NCBI GenBank assembly: GCA_034421095.1 | Contig: DAOUKR010000026.1 | Coordinates: 186,001-250,000 of the forward strand | Direction of reading: 5' to 3' | Length of the DNA: 64,000 bases | Source of the DNA: JAGWBG01 sp034421095 | GTDB lineage: Bacteria; Chloroflexota; Dehalococcoidia; Lucifugimonadales; JAGWBF01 | Part shown: positions 7,805 through 15,653 of the stretch, piece after piece | How the letters are laid out: each line of letters starts with the position of its first letter | Numbering within the stretch: the stretch's first letter is position 1 | Made by a program: the position numbers and the translations under genes | Notes under the pieces: model-generated | What the model was told of the DNA's origin: nothing | Databases searched by the model: none | Seen by the model: only the letters and a program-made list of their open reading frames with translations

Positions 7805-8539
7805 TCAAGCCTTTGTGCCCCAGTGCACTGCTACTGCACCCAACCCCATTCGACGGTAGCCCACCTCCTCCAGCCCCACCTCCTCGAAGTGCCGGGCCAG
7901 CTCGTCCGCGGAGTGAAACCCGTCCACCGACTGGGGCAAGTAGGTGTAGGCTGCCCTGTCTCCGGCGATAATCTGGCCCATCAGTGGCACTACGTGATGG
8001 AAGAATAGGCGGAAGGGGTATTGGAAAAGACCTCCCCGGACAGGCAGCGACTCCAGGGACACCACTCTCCCGCCGGGCCTGACCACCCGTGTCATTTCCT
8101 CCAGGGAGCGCCGCAGGTCCGGCATGTTGCGGAGACCCCAGCCCGAAGTGATGCAGACAAAGGTGTCGTCGGGGAAAGGCAGCGAGAGGGCATCCCCCAC
8201 CATGAACTGAACGTCACCTCCAGTCCCTCGGATATGGGCCTTGGAGCGGGCGCGAAGGACCATCTCCGGAAGGAGGTCAAGTCCTACCACACTACTTATG
8301 CCTCGCGCCCTTGCCAGGGTGAGAGCCAGGTCTCCCGTGCCCGTAGCCACGTCCAGCGCTGCTCCCTCCAGGTCGCGAACAGCGACTCTCACCGCCACAC
8401 TTCGCCAGCGATGGTGCATTCCCCCGGTCATCACGGTGTTCATGAGATCGTATCGGGGTGCGATGCGGGAGAACAAGTCGGACACGTAACGGCGTTTGAC
8501 ATCCCCTTGGAAGTTGCCCTGACTCAGGTGGTCAGCCAC
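7805..8539 (-). CDS. ubiE: demethylmenaquinone/ubiquinone methyltransferase (UbiE/MenG)
   Basis: SAM-dependent C-methyltransferase of quinone biosynthesis. The N-terminus has VSDLFSRIAPRYDLMNTVMTGGMHHRW, a UbiE signature, followed by the SAM motif LDVATGTGDLAL and VGDALSLPFPDDTFVCITSGWGLRN. The start is GTG at 8539 with a GGGTGAG Shine-Dalgarno, 2 nt after the stop of the ubiX homologue, so the two are coupled. It is last in the minus-strand run ubiD-ubiA-ubiX-ubiE. In this setting it most likely performs the final methylation to menaquinone. Confidence 0.92.
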   Translation of the reverse strand: MADHLSQGNFQGDVKRRYVSDLFSRIAPRYDLMNTVMTGGMHHRWRSVAVRVAVRDLEGAALDVATGTGDLALTLARARGISSVVGLDLLPEMVLRARSKAHIRGTGGDVQFMVGDALSLPFPDDTFVCITSGWGLRNMPDLRRSLEEMTRVVRPGGRVVSLESLPVRGGLFQYPFRLFFHHVVPLMGQIIAGDRAAYTYLPQSVDGFHSADELARHFEEVGLEEVGYRRMGLGAVAVHWGTKA

Positions 8540-8541
8540 GG

Positions 8542-9129
8542 CTACTCACCCGGCCCTTGGTACTGGTACTTCTCATCCAGGGCCTCGTCAATCCCAAGGG
8601 CCACCAGAATCCTTCCCGCGACATAGCGCGCTATGTCGTGGACGCTGTCCGGTTTCAGATAGAAGGCGGGCTCAGGGGGCAACACCACCGCACCCATCCT
8701 CGCCAGGGTCAGCATATTCTTCAGATGTACTTCGTGAAGGGGGGTCTCCCTGGGGACCACCACCAGCCTCCGCCTCTCCTTGAGGCAGACGTCGGCAGCA
8801 CGCAGCAGCAGGTTGTTTGACAGGCCGTGGGCTATGGCAGCGATGCTGCCCATGCTGCACGGCACAACCACCATGCCCCGGGTCGGGTAAGTCCCGCTGG
8901 CTATGGGCGCTTTCATATCGCCGACAGAGTAATGGACGAGGTGGGGGTGCTCCCGCCACTGGGCGAGGGTCTCGTTGAATGGGCTGTCCATCTCCTCCTG
9001 CCACACCAGCCTGGCGTCGTTGGAGCATACCAGGGCGGTGGGCACCTCTCGACGCAGCAACTCATCCACCGTCTCTTTTGCCAGAAGAGAGCCGCTGGCC
9101 CCCGAAATCCCTACAACTACAGGTCTCAA
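8542..9129 (-). CDS. ubiX: flavin prenyltransferase (UbiX/MqnM type)
   Basis: Makes prenylated FMN, the cofactor of UbiD decarboxylases. It is a 195-aa flavoprotein with the N-terminal VVVGISGASGSLLA FMN-binding loop, and the conserved VVVPCSMGSIAAIAHGLSNNLLLRAADVCLKERRRLVVVPRETP and LHLKNML-type segments (given here as markers, with EVHLKNMLTLARMGAVVLPP at residues about 148-167). The start is probably TTG at 9129 with a GGGAGG Shine-Dalgarno. It lies between the ubiA and ubiE homologues, which fits supply of prenyl-FMN to the UbiD homologue in the same cluster. Confidence 0.92.
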   Translation of the reverse strand: MRPVVVGISGASGSLLAKETVDELLRREVPTALVCSNDARLVWQEEMDSPFNETLAQWREHPHLVHYSVGDMKAPIASGTYPTRGMVVVPCSMGSIAAIAHGLSNNLLLRAADVCLKERRRLVVVPRETPLHEVHLKNMLTLARMGAVVLPPEPAFYLKPDSVHDIARYVAGRILVALGIDEALDEKYQYQGPGE

Positions 9130-9166
9130 AGATGTGTGCCTCCCTTATTGTGGTCTTGCCGGGCTG

Positions 9167-10057
9167 TCAGAGCACCACTGCCAGAGAAGTAAATAGCAGT
9201 AGCTCCGCCGAGATGTAGCTGTTCACTGTGAAAAAAGCCAACTGCAGCTTCGACAGGTCGTGGGGCTTGACCAGAATGTGCTCGTAGGCCAGGAGCGCAG
9301 TAGCGATGGCCCAGCCTATGTAGTAGAAATAGCCCAAGTCCATCCAGATTCCCACGACCAGCAAGGCGATGGCGGTACACAGGTGCATACCCCTGTACCA
9401 CCAGAAGGCCGCTTCCACACCAAAGCGCCGGGGGATTGAGTGGACTCCGTACCTGGCGTCGAAGTCAACGTCCTGGCAAGCATACACTATGTCGAAGCCC
9501 CCAATCCACATAGCTACGGCAAAGGACAGGACAACGGCCTCGGGGTCAAGTCCGCCCGTTACTCCTATCCACGCCCCGGCCACAGCAATGGCGTCGGCCC
9601 ATCCGAGGATGAAATGGGTAGTCCACGTGTAATATTTAGCGTACGAGTAGGCCACCACGTAGACCGCCGCCACGGGGGCCAGCATCAGGGCCAGCGTGTT
9701 TAGCTGGGATGCCGCGAAGAAAAATACTCCGACCGAAACCAGCATCAACAGGCCCATCTCCCAGGGCTTGAGGAGTCCCCTGGGCAGGTGCCGGTTGGCG
9801 GTACGGGGATTGGTGGCGTCCTCCTTAAAGTGAATGAGGCGATTTGAGGACATGGCGATGGTACGCGCCCCCACCATTGCCACCGTTATCCAGATAAACT
9901 GGGAGAGGGTGGGCAGGCCATCGGCGGCCAGGAACATCCCGATGTAGGCGAAGGGCAGAGCAAACAGAGTGTGCTCGAAGCGCACGGCTTCCAGGATGAG
10001 GGAGCCTCGTTTCAGGACTGCCTTTGTTCCCTGCCACTGTATCCGGGCGTTTCCCAT
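9167..10057 (-). CDS. ubiA: UbiA-family prenyltransferase (4-hydroxybenzoate or dihydroxynaphthoate type)
   Basis: An integral-membrane aromatic prenyltransferase of 296 aa with about eight hydrophobic segments. It attaches the isoprenoid tail to the aromatic head group of the quinone. The first Asp-rich region reads NRLIHFKEDATNPRTANR, where the family usually has Asp in place of the His, so one magnesium-diphosphate ligand looks replaced. The second motif is CQDVDFDARYGVHSIPRRFG, which is normal. Clustered with UbiD, UbiX and UbiE homologues; in Chloroflexota this set could be the MqnP/MqnL/MqnM steps of the futalosine menaquinone route. Confidence 0.88.
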   Translation of the reverse strand: MGNARIQWQGTKAVLKRGSLILEAVRFEHTLFALPFAYIGMFLAADGLPTLSQFIWITVAMVGARTIAMSSNRLIHFKEDATNPRTANRHLPRGLLKPWEMGLLMLVSVGVFFFAASQLNTLALMLAPVAAVYVVAYSYAKYYTWTTHFILGWADAIAVAGAWIGVTGGLDPEAVVLSFAVAMWIGGFDIVYACQDVDFDARYGVHSIPRRFGVEAAFWWYRGMHLCTAIALLVVGIWMDLGYFYYIGWAIATALLAYEHILVKPHDLSKLQLAFFTVNSYISAELLLFTSLAVVL

Positions 10058-10091
10058 TCGGCTATACGTCCTCGGTGGGCGTTGCTTTCAC

Positions 10092-11546
10092 CTATAGACC
10101 ATAATCCGACCACTTGCTGTCTACCAAGGCGACTATCTCAGGACTCATAACTATGTCCGGGGGCCAATCACGCTGGCGACCCTCCATGGGGCCTTTGGCG
10201 GTGGCGTCTATACCCATTTTACTACCGTACTTGGGAGTGGGGGACGCATGGTCCAGGTCGTCCAGTGGGCCGCTGGCGAACATGATGTCCTGGGAGGGGT
10301 CAATGTTGTTGGTGACCCGCCAGGTCACCTCCGACGGGTCATGGACGTTGACGAAGTGGTCCACCACGATAATGGTCTTTGCCAGGGACATAAGGCCCAT
10401 CCCCCACAACCCGTACATAACCTTTCGCGCTTGACCGGGGTACTCCTTCTTGATGGAGACAATCACCAGGTTGTGGAAAACTCCCTCGGCGGGCATGTTG
10501 ATGTCCACCACCTCGGGGAGAATCATCTGGATGATGGGCAGGAACACCCGCTCGGTGACCTTGCCCATGTAGTAGTCCTCCATTGGGGGACGCCCCACGA
10601 TTATGGTGGGGTAGATGGGGTTTTGGCGGTGGGTTATGCAGGTCACGTGAAACACCGGGTACATATCCGGCATGGAGTAGTAGCCCGTGTGGTCGCCAAA
10701 GGGTCCTTCCATCCTCTCGTCACCGGGGACCACATATCCCTCTATAATCATCTCGGCGTGGGCCGGCACCTCCAGGTCAACGGTCTTCCCTTTGACCAGT
10801 TCCACACCTTCCTGGCGGATGAAGCCCGATACCACAAGCTCGTTCATGTCCGGCGGCAAGGGAGCTGAGCCTGTCCAGATGGTTGCCGGGTCGCCTCCAA
10901 GGGCTATGGCCACGTCAATGCGTTCCATACCCCTCTCGCCTCCCATGCGATAGTGGTGTGCCCCGACCTTGTGAGTCTGCCAGTGCATACCTGCCGTGCG
11001 AGCGTCATAGACCTGTACGCGGTACATCCCAAGGTTCATAGTCCCGGTCTGGGGGTCTTTGCTAACCACCAGGGGCAGGGTGATGTACCGTCCGCCGTCC
11101 ATGGGCCAACACTTGAGTATGGGGTACCTGTTCAGGTCCACGTCTTCCCCCGTGACGACTACCTCCTGGCAAGGCGCCCTCCCCACCGTCTTGGGCTGGA
11201 AAGAGGCCATCCTCACCAGTTGCCCGAGAGTGCGCACTTTCTCCATGATGCCCTCGGGGGGGCCTTGCATGAGACCCAGGAGCCGCCGTACCTGTTCCAC
11301 CAGGTCGTCCAGGCTTTCTACTCCCAGCGCCCAGGCCATCCGACGTTCCGTCCCGAACATATTTATCAGGACCGGTATATCGTAGCTCTCCACATTCTCA
11401 AAGAGCAGGGCTGGCCCGCCACTCTTTACCACCCGGTCGCAGATTTCCGCTATTTCCAGTTCACAGCTTACGGGGGCGGTTATCCTCTTTAGCTCGCCCC
11501 TGCTCTCCAGGAAGCCGATGAAATCCCGGAGGTCCTTGTATTTCAT
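10092..11546 (-). CDS. ubiD: UbiD-family decarboxylase (MqnL/UbiD type)
   Basis: A prenyl-FMN-dependent decarboxylase of 484 aa, the usual length. It begins YKDLRDFIGFLESRGELKRI and has LLFENV, MNLGMYRVQVYDARTAGMHWQ, the substrate-pocket ERMEGPFGDHTGYY, and the C-terminal RVTNNIDPSQDIM-type segment. It should remove the carboxylate from the prenylated aromatic acid made by the neighbouring UbiA homologue, using cofactor from the UbiX homologue. A GAGGA Shine-Dalgarno precedes the ATG. First gene of the minus-strand ubiD-A-X-E run. Confidence 0.92.
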   Translation of the reverse strand: MKYKDLRDFIGFLESRGELKRITAPVSCELEIAEICDRVVKSGGPALLFENVESYDIPVLINMFGTERRMAWALGVESLDDLVEQVRRLLGLMQGPPEGIMEKVRTLGQLVRMASFQPKTVGRAPCQEVVVTGEDVDLNRYPILKCWPMDGGRYITLPLVVSKDPQTGTMNLGMYRVQVYDARTAGMHWQTHKVGAHHYRMGGERGMERIDVAIALGGDPATIWTGSAPLPPDMNELVVSGFIRQEGVELVKGKTVDLEVPAHAEMIIEGYVVPGDERMEGPFGDHTGYYSMPDMYPVFHVTCITHRQNPIYPTIIVGRPPMEDYYMGKVTERVFLPIIQMILPEVVDINMPAEGVFHNLVIVSIKKEYPGQARKVMYGLWGMGLMSLAKTIIVVDHFVNVHDPSEVTWRVTNNIDPSQDIMFASGPLDDLDHASPTPKYGSKMGIDATAKGPMEGRQRDWPPDIVMSPEIVALVDSKWSDYGL

Positions 11547-11760
11547 ATTGATATCCTCGTTCCCTTCCGTTCCCCGGGCATTTACCCTTTATCGGCAACG
11601 CTCCTCGCCGGGTTGACTGGCCTAATTGTAAGCAGGGTCTCCCCGCTTGTGTCAAGGGTATAGATAGTTAAGAGCGATGAGGGGGTCAGGTGCTGGCGCC
11701 CCTTGGCATCTGAAATTCTCTCTTTTCCGATCCATAAGCCTTATCCTTGACGTAGTTATA
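11547..11760. other. intergenic region between ubiD and the protease array
   Basis: Divergent spacer of about 210 nt between the ubiD homologue and the first protease remnant. It should hold the promoter of the ubiD-A-X-E operon on the minus strand. I see no clear terminator or second gene; the TATAAT at 11757 overlaps the remnant start. Confidence 0.4.
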
Positions 11761-11886
11761 ATGGGAGAGACTAATGCCAGTCACAGGCCCCTTGCAAGCA
11801 GCCTGTGGGTAAGAGCGGGAGGGCCGCCCCCACAAAAAACTCGGCATGACAACAGGGGGTTGGCCTTAGCAGAACTGATGTACTAG
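11761..11886 (+). pseudogene. truncated remnant (copy 1) of the trypsin-like protease gene
   Basis: The 41-codon frame begins MGETNASHRPLASSLWVRAG and ends QKTRHDNRGLALAELMY. The first half matches the N-terminus of the intact protease at 13612 (EHRPLVAGIRI) and of copy 2 at 12859 (NHRPLVGGLWIRTG). The catalytic domain is gone. The end (PQK-RHDNR) matches the end of copy 2, so both remnants share the same deletion joint. There is no Shine-Dalgarno, so it is probably not expressed. Confidence 0.65.
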
Positions 11887-11985
11887 TATCCTCTGTGAGT
11901 GCTGACGGAGTTCTGCAACAAAACCCGAGGATAAGGAGGTGAATCATGGGTACAAGGCAATTATTGTTCAGGTTTCTGTCGGTCC
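11831..11985 (+). repeat. imperfect direct repeat, copy 1
   Basis: About 155 bp, starting CACAAAAAACTCGGCATGAC, that recurs at 13043-13198 with roughly 80-85% identity by eye. It spans the end of the protease remnant, the spacer with CTCTGTGAGTGCTGACGGAG and the strong GGATAAGGAGGTGA ribosome site, and the signal-peptide start of the next lipoprotein. Confidence 0.75.
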
Positions 11986-12512
11986 TCATTTGTGCGGTTG
12001 CCACACTGTTGTTAGTAGTGGCCTGCGCGTCTGCCACGTCCACCTTGGAGAACGCGGGCTGTAAGAACAACCTCCCGTGGTCCACACGACACGACGGGAG
12101 ACCTATATTATATGAACTAAGTCACGACGACATCATACACTCGTTGGAAGTTGTGCCCCAGGCCGCCTACGGTGAGACCGTGATGATGAAGCAGACTCTA
12201 CGAAACGTTAGTGATGAAAGATTCCAACTCGCTCTGGGTGGCTCTATCCCCTACGACTTCATAGTCACCACGCCCAACTGCGAGTATGTATGGAACTCGT
12301 CATATGGCATGGCCGAGTTTTCGGAAATATCCGTCATGACCCTGCAACCTGGTGCGGTGAAGGAGTTCACTGATGAGTGGGAGCAAGTGGACAACAGGGG
12401 AGAGCCTGTTCCCCCCGGCACCTACCTGGTGCATGGTCTGTGGGAAATTGTCTTCACAGACCGGGACTTTGTCACGGAGGCTCTTGAGTTGAAGGTTCTT
12501 CCGAAGGAGTAA
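11946..12512 (+). CDS. lipoprotein with BsuPI-like (proteinase-inhibitor-type) domain
   Basis: The signal peptide ends in a lipobox (LLLVVAC, Cys27), so the mature protein should be membrane-anchored outside the cytoplasm. The mature part looks like the BsuPI intracellular-proteinase-inhibitor beta-sandwich: TLRNVSDERFQLAL, YDFIVTTPNCEYVWNSS, a conserved W in DEWEQVD, and GEPVPPGTYLVHGLWEI. The Shine-Dalgarno AAGGAGGTGA is near perfect. Its first 10 residues (MGTRQLLFRF) almost match those of the lipoprotein at 13157, which shows that the 5' part was duplicated. Next to a protease gene, an inhibitor role is attractive but unproven. Confidence 0.75.
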   Translation: MGTRQLLFRFLSVLICAVATLLLVVACASATSTLENAGCKNNLPWSTRHDGRPILYELSHDDIIHSLEVVPQAAYGETVMMKQTLRNVSDERFQLALGGSIPYDFIVTTPNCEYVWNSSYGMAEFSEISVMTLQPGAVKEFTDEWEQVDNRGEPVPPGTYLVHGLWEIVFTDRDFVTEALELKVLPKE

Positions 12513-12557
12513 AGGGTACCCAGTTCAATTTCAGAAATATAGAAAGGAGCATAAACT

Positions 12558-12857
12558 ATGACAACGAAACCCCTCACAGCAGCGCGCATCCACGAAGTTC
12601 GACTTGCCAACGATGCCCTGTTCTGGCGCCAACCCAACGTTTTTGGGGTGGGCGAAGGACACTTCAGGGACGAGAACGGAAACTGGCTTGATACCATCGG
12701 CATCGTCGTTTCTGTTACCAAGAAGGTGGACCAGAACACGCTGCCAACTAAGGACCGGATACCTGAATGTATTGATGGCATCCCGGTGAATGTTCAAGAA
12801 GAAGAGCTACCAATAATGGGTGAAGAAGACCTGGAGGAAATCAGGGGGCAGAAATAG
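12558..12857 (+). CDS. small NVxGVG-type domain protein often found before trypsin-like proteases
   Basis: A 99-aa protein with no signal peptide. The core RQPNVFGVGEGHFRDENGNWLDTIG, read in two parts as RQPNVFGVGEGHF and ENGNWLDTIGIVVSVTKKV, is followed by LPTKDRIPECIDGIPVNVQEE. This is the NVxGVG module that in many bacteria is fused in front of an S1-family peptidase. Here it is a separate protein directly followed (1 nt) by the truncated protease copy 2. AAAGGAG precedes the ATG. A homologous domain occurs in the lipoprotein at 13157. The role is unknown; it may be a propeptide-like chaperone or inhibitor. Confidence 0.72.
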   Translation: MTTKPLTAARIHEVRLANDALFWRQPNVFGVGEGHFRDENGNWLDTIGIVVSVTKKVDQNTLPTKDRIPECIDGIPVNVQEEELPIMGEEDLEEIRGQK

Positions 12858-12858
12858 G

Positions 12859-13071
12859 ATGACTAATACGAATAAGAATCACAGGCCCCTTGTAGGCGGG
12901 TTATGGATAAGGACAGGCAAGCCCAACGACAGCGGCGAGCTGGACGTACTTGAGAATGGCACCCTGACAGGGTTGGCGACCCGCAAGTCCAACGGCAAAA
13001 AGGTGCTGGTGACGTGCAAGCATGTTATGACTGGCGCTAACCCACAGAAGGCTCGGCATGACAACAGGTAG
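12859..13071 (+). pseudogene. truncated protease gene, copy 2 (70 aa)
   Basis: The frame begins MTNTNKNHRPLVGGLWIRTG and keeps NGTLTGLATR and VLVTCKHVMTG, the catalytic-His region of the intact protease at 13612. It then breaks into ANPQKARHDNR and a stop. The Asp and Ser parts of the triad are missing. The joint is the same as in remnant copy 1. It could still be translated because it follows the 12558 gene by 1 nt, but it cannot be an active protease. Confidence 0.72.
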
Positions 13072-13198
13072 TTGACTGTAACAGAACTAATATTCTATTT
13101 TCCTCTGTGAGTGCTGACGGAGTCCTGCAACAAAACAGAGGATAAGGAGGTGAATTGTGGGTACAAGGAAATTATCGTTCAGGCTTCTGTTGGCGCTT
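13043..13198 (+). repeat. imperfect direct repeat, copy 2
   Basis: Second copy of the 155-bp repeat at 11831-11985, starting CCACAGAAGGCTCGGCATGA (from 13042). It covers the end of protease copy 2, the spacer, the AAGGAGGTGA site and the first codons of the next lipoprotein. Spacing between the two copies is about 1.2 kb, which marks the length of the duplicated unit. Confidence 0.75.
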
Positions 13199-13612
13199 GC
13201 TGGCACGGTCTTCGTGTTACTGGCGGCGGCCTGCGGAGATGGAGGCCAAACATCAGAAAAGGAGGAACCCAAGATAATGCGTGCAAGTACATACACCCTA
13301 CCGGAGTGTACAAGCAACAACACACAGGAGCGCAGAGATGAGGTGCTGAGTAAGTACGAGAGCCTGATTCTGCGCCAGCCCAACTGGCATGCATACGGTG
13401 CGGGGCACTTCATGGACAAGAACGGAGAGTGGCTTGATATAAGTGGCATCGCCGTTACTGTCTACCCGATGGTGGACCAGAGTACCCTGCCGCCTGAAGA
13501 CCGGATACCGGACTGCCTGGAGGGCATCCCGGTGCAGATTAGAGAACAGGAAAATACAGCGGAGTTCACCAACGCAATGGACGAGTTGCGCGACGAATTG
13601 GAGGATGACTAA
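13157..13612 (+). CDS. lipoprotein with NVxGVG-like domain
   Basis: GTG start with an AAGGAGGTGA Shine-Dalgarno. The signal peptide ends LLAAAC (Cys26). The mature part has a linker and then the same module as the 12558 protein: ILRQPNWHAYGAGHFMDKNG, WLDISGIAVTV, LPPEDRIPDCLEGIPVQI. So this gene looks like a fusion of the duplicated lipoprotein signal region with the NVxGVG module. It overlaps the intact protease by 1 nt (TAATG), so the two are coupled and probably work together at the membrane. 151 aa. Confidence 0.75.
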   Translation: MGTRKLSFRLLLALAGTVFVLLAAACGDGGQTSEKEEPKIMRASTYTLPECTSNNTQERRDEVLSKYESLILRQPNWHAYGAGHFMDKNGEWLDISGIAVTVYPMVDQSTLPPEDRIPDCLEGIPVQIREQENTAEFTNAMDELRDELEDD

Positions 13613-15459
13613 TGGGGTCGACTAACAATAAGGAACACAGACCGCTTGTAGCCGGGATACGGATACTGACCGCGAGGGAGAACGCGGAGGGTATTGTCGA
13701 AATCTTCAATAATGGAACACTAACCGGGCTGGTAACACGCAATACGGATGGTAAGAATTTTCTCGTGACCTGCCAGCACGTTATGACCGGTGATGTCACT
13801 AGAAGCCCGGATGGTACTGAGGAGATGTACCAGGAGGAAATCACTGCTACCACGTCAGACTTCCCACCCATTGACAAGAAGGTGGGTGGCAGCGGCTTGG
13901 GCAAGGGAATGCCAGTAGTAACCCCGTCAGGTCCGAACAACATAGCTGACGTGGCTATGTGTACGCTTGATGACGGTGTAGAGACCAACTTTCTCATGCA
14001 CGGTCACGGCAGCAACAGCAGCAGGCAGATTCTCCAAGGCGTGGTTGAACCCTACGATGACGACGAGAACCCTATGGGGCTTACGATGATAGGTGCGCCC
14101 GGCGGAGAGGGCATGGTAACTGTCAAGGATGTGAATCAAAGGGTGGTGGTGGAAGGTACAACTTTCACCGGTGTGACCATCCTTGATTGCAGCAAACGCC
14201 CAGCTAAATTGGGAGACTCAGGCTCGCCGTGTTTGTTCAAGGTCGGGGAGAACCAATACAAGATGTGCTGCATCGAATTTGCCCGCAGCAATTCAACTGG
14301 TCGCACTGCCTACGCTTTCCCGGCATCGGTGGCAGAGCAGGGATTGGGCATCACATTCGGTAACACCCCGCCCGTAGCCAATGCGGGCCCTGACCAGAGG
14401 GTGGACAGAGGGGCCAGCGTAACGCTGGATGGGTCAAAGAGCAGCGACCCCGACAACGATACAATAACTTATGCTTGGGAACAAAGAGGTTGGGCGCCAA
14501 AAGTCACACTAAACAATCCGGCTTCTTTCAAACCCAGCTTCACTGCTCCTGACTTCATCCCCTCCAGGCTGATTTTCAGGCTCACGGTAACAGACAGCAA
14601 GGGGGATTCCGCCGTGGACCACGTGGTTATCAACGTGGGACCTGTGTTTCCAAGTTCAGCCCCCAACCGGCCTCCTGGTAATGCCGCCCCCCTTCCCGCC
14701 AACCGATCTCCCGTAGCCAAAGCGGGCACCGACCAGACTGTGAACTCCGGCGTTACCGTTACGTTGGATGGGTCAGGGAGCAGCGACCCGGACACCGGGG
14801 ATACGCTGAGCTACCGGTGGGAGCAGTATTTTGGGTCGGAGGAGGACGCCATTGGGTCGCCTGGCGTGACTCTGAGCGGCAACACGGTCGCCAGTCCCAC
14901 ATTCACTGCGCCCTCCCCGGGGACGACGCTAACCTTCAGGTTGACCGTCACCGACGGTAGGGGAGGCGAGGCCACGGATACAGTGACCATCGTGGTGAAC
15001 CGTCCGCCTATAGCTAACGCTGGCGCCGACCAGACGGTGGCTTCTGGAGCCAGGGTTACACTGGATGGGTCAAAGAGCAGCGATCCCGACACCGGAGACA
15101 CCCTGACCTATGCTTGGGAGCAGGTGCCTGATGTCTTACACACAGTTGCCCTGAGCAGTGCGACAGCAAGCAAACCCACCTTCACTGCTCCAACCGGCCC
15201 AGCATCGTTAAGCTTCCGTCTGACTGTCAAGGACAGCAAGGGGGCGAGCGTGAAGGACACGGTGAGCGTGACGGTGCTCAGACCTACACCGCCACCACCT
15301 CCCCCCGCCCCTACGCCTACTCCGCCTCCCGCGACGGGGAACTGGGGACCATGGAGGGACACGGGGAACACCATGAGCATTGGTGGTGGTGTTTGGGTAA
15401 AAGAGCAGACCCGCACTTCTGACCGTGGCAACACCGAGACTCAATGGGTGCAGCTATAG
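13612..15459 (+). CDS. trypsin-like serine protease with three PKD domains
   Basis: A 615-aa modular protein. Residues 1-235 are an S1-like fold with a full candidate triad: His56 in LVTCQHVMTG, Asp113 in NIADVAMCTLD and Ser203 in LGDSGSPCLF. Three PKD/K319-type Ig-like domains follow, each with PVANAG-x-DQ, VTLDG and SSDPD-x-DT repeats (about 257-345, 362-460, 464-555). A Pro/Thr-rich linker leads to a C-terminal GNWGPWRDTG domain ending QTQWV-like. PKD domains are usually extracellular, yet no signal peptide is visible at this start; the coupled upstream lipoprotein carries one. This is the intact copy of which 11761 and 12859 are fragments. Confidence 0.8.
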   Translation: MGSTNNKEHRPLVAGIRILTARENAEGIVEIFNNGTLTGLVTRNTDGKNFLVTCQHVMTGDVTRSPDGTEEMYQEEITATTSDFPPIDKKVGGSGLGKGMPVVTPSGPNNIADVAMCTLDDGVETNFLMHGHGSNSSRQILQGVVEPYDDDENPMGLTMIGAPGGEGMVTVKDVNQRVVVEGTTFTGVTILDCSKRPAKLGDSGSPCLFKVGENQYKMCCIEFARSNSTGRTAYAFPASVAEQGLGITFGNTPPVANAGPDQRVDRGASVTLDGSKSSDPDNDTITYAWEQRGWAPKVTLNNPASFKPSFTAPDFIPSRLIFRLTVTDSKGDSAVDHVVINVGPVFPSSAPNRPPGNAAPLPANRSPVAKAGTDQTVNSGVTVTLDGSGSSDPDTGDTLSYRWEQYFGSEEDAIGSPGVTLSGNTVASPTFTAPSPGTTLTFRLTVTDGRGGEATDTVTIVVNRPPIANAGADQTVASGARVTLDGSKSSDPDTGDTLTYAWEQVPDVLHTVALSSATASKPTFTAPTGPASLSFRLTVKDSKGASVKDTVSVTVLRPTPPPPPPAPTPTPPPATGNWGPWRDTGNTMSIGGGVWVKEQTRTSDRGNTETQWVQL

Positions 15460-15551
15460 CGTAAGGAGTGTGCGATTAAGAGCTTTGCTTGGTAGGGCCG
15501 AGCAGAGGGCATCATGGTATAGGGGACCCAAAGGGAATAGGAGTATAGAGA

Positions 15552-15584
15552 GGGGGGTGCTGCCCGTCACGGGCAGCACCCCCC
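15552..15584. terminator. strong hairpin between convergent genes, likely two-way terminator
   Basis: GGGGGGTGCTGCCCG pairs perfectly over 15 bp with its complement around a TCA loop. It lies between the protease gene and the convergent VOC gene. There is no long T-run on either side, so termination may be weak or factor-dependent. Confidence 0.65.
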
Positions 15585-15653
15585 TGGTTTCAGGTGTAGG
15601 TTTGGATGTTTACTCACGTATCAGTAAAACATCCATCCAGGGTTTGAAGGCCG

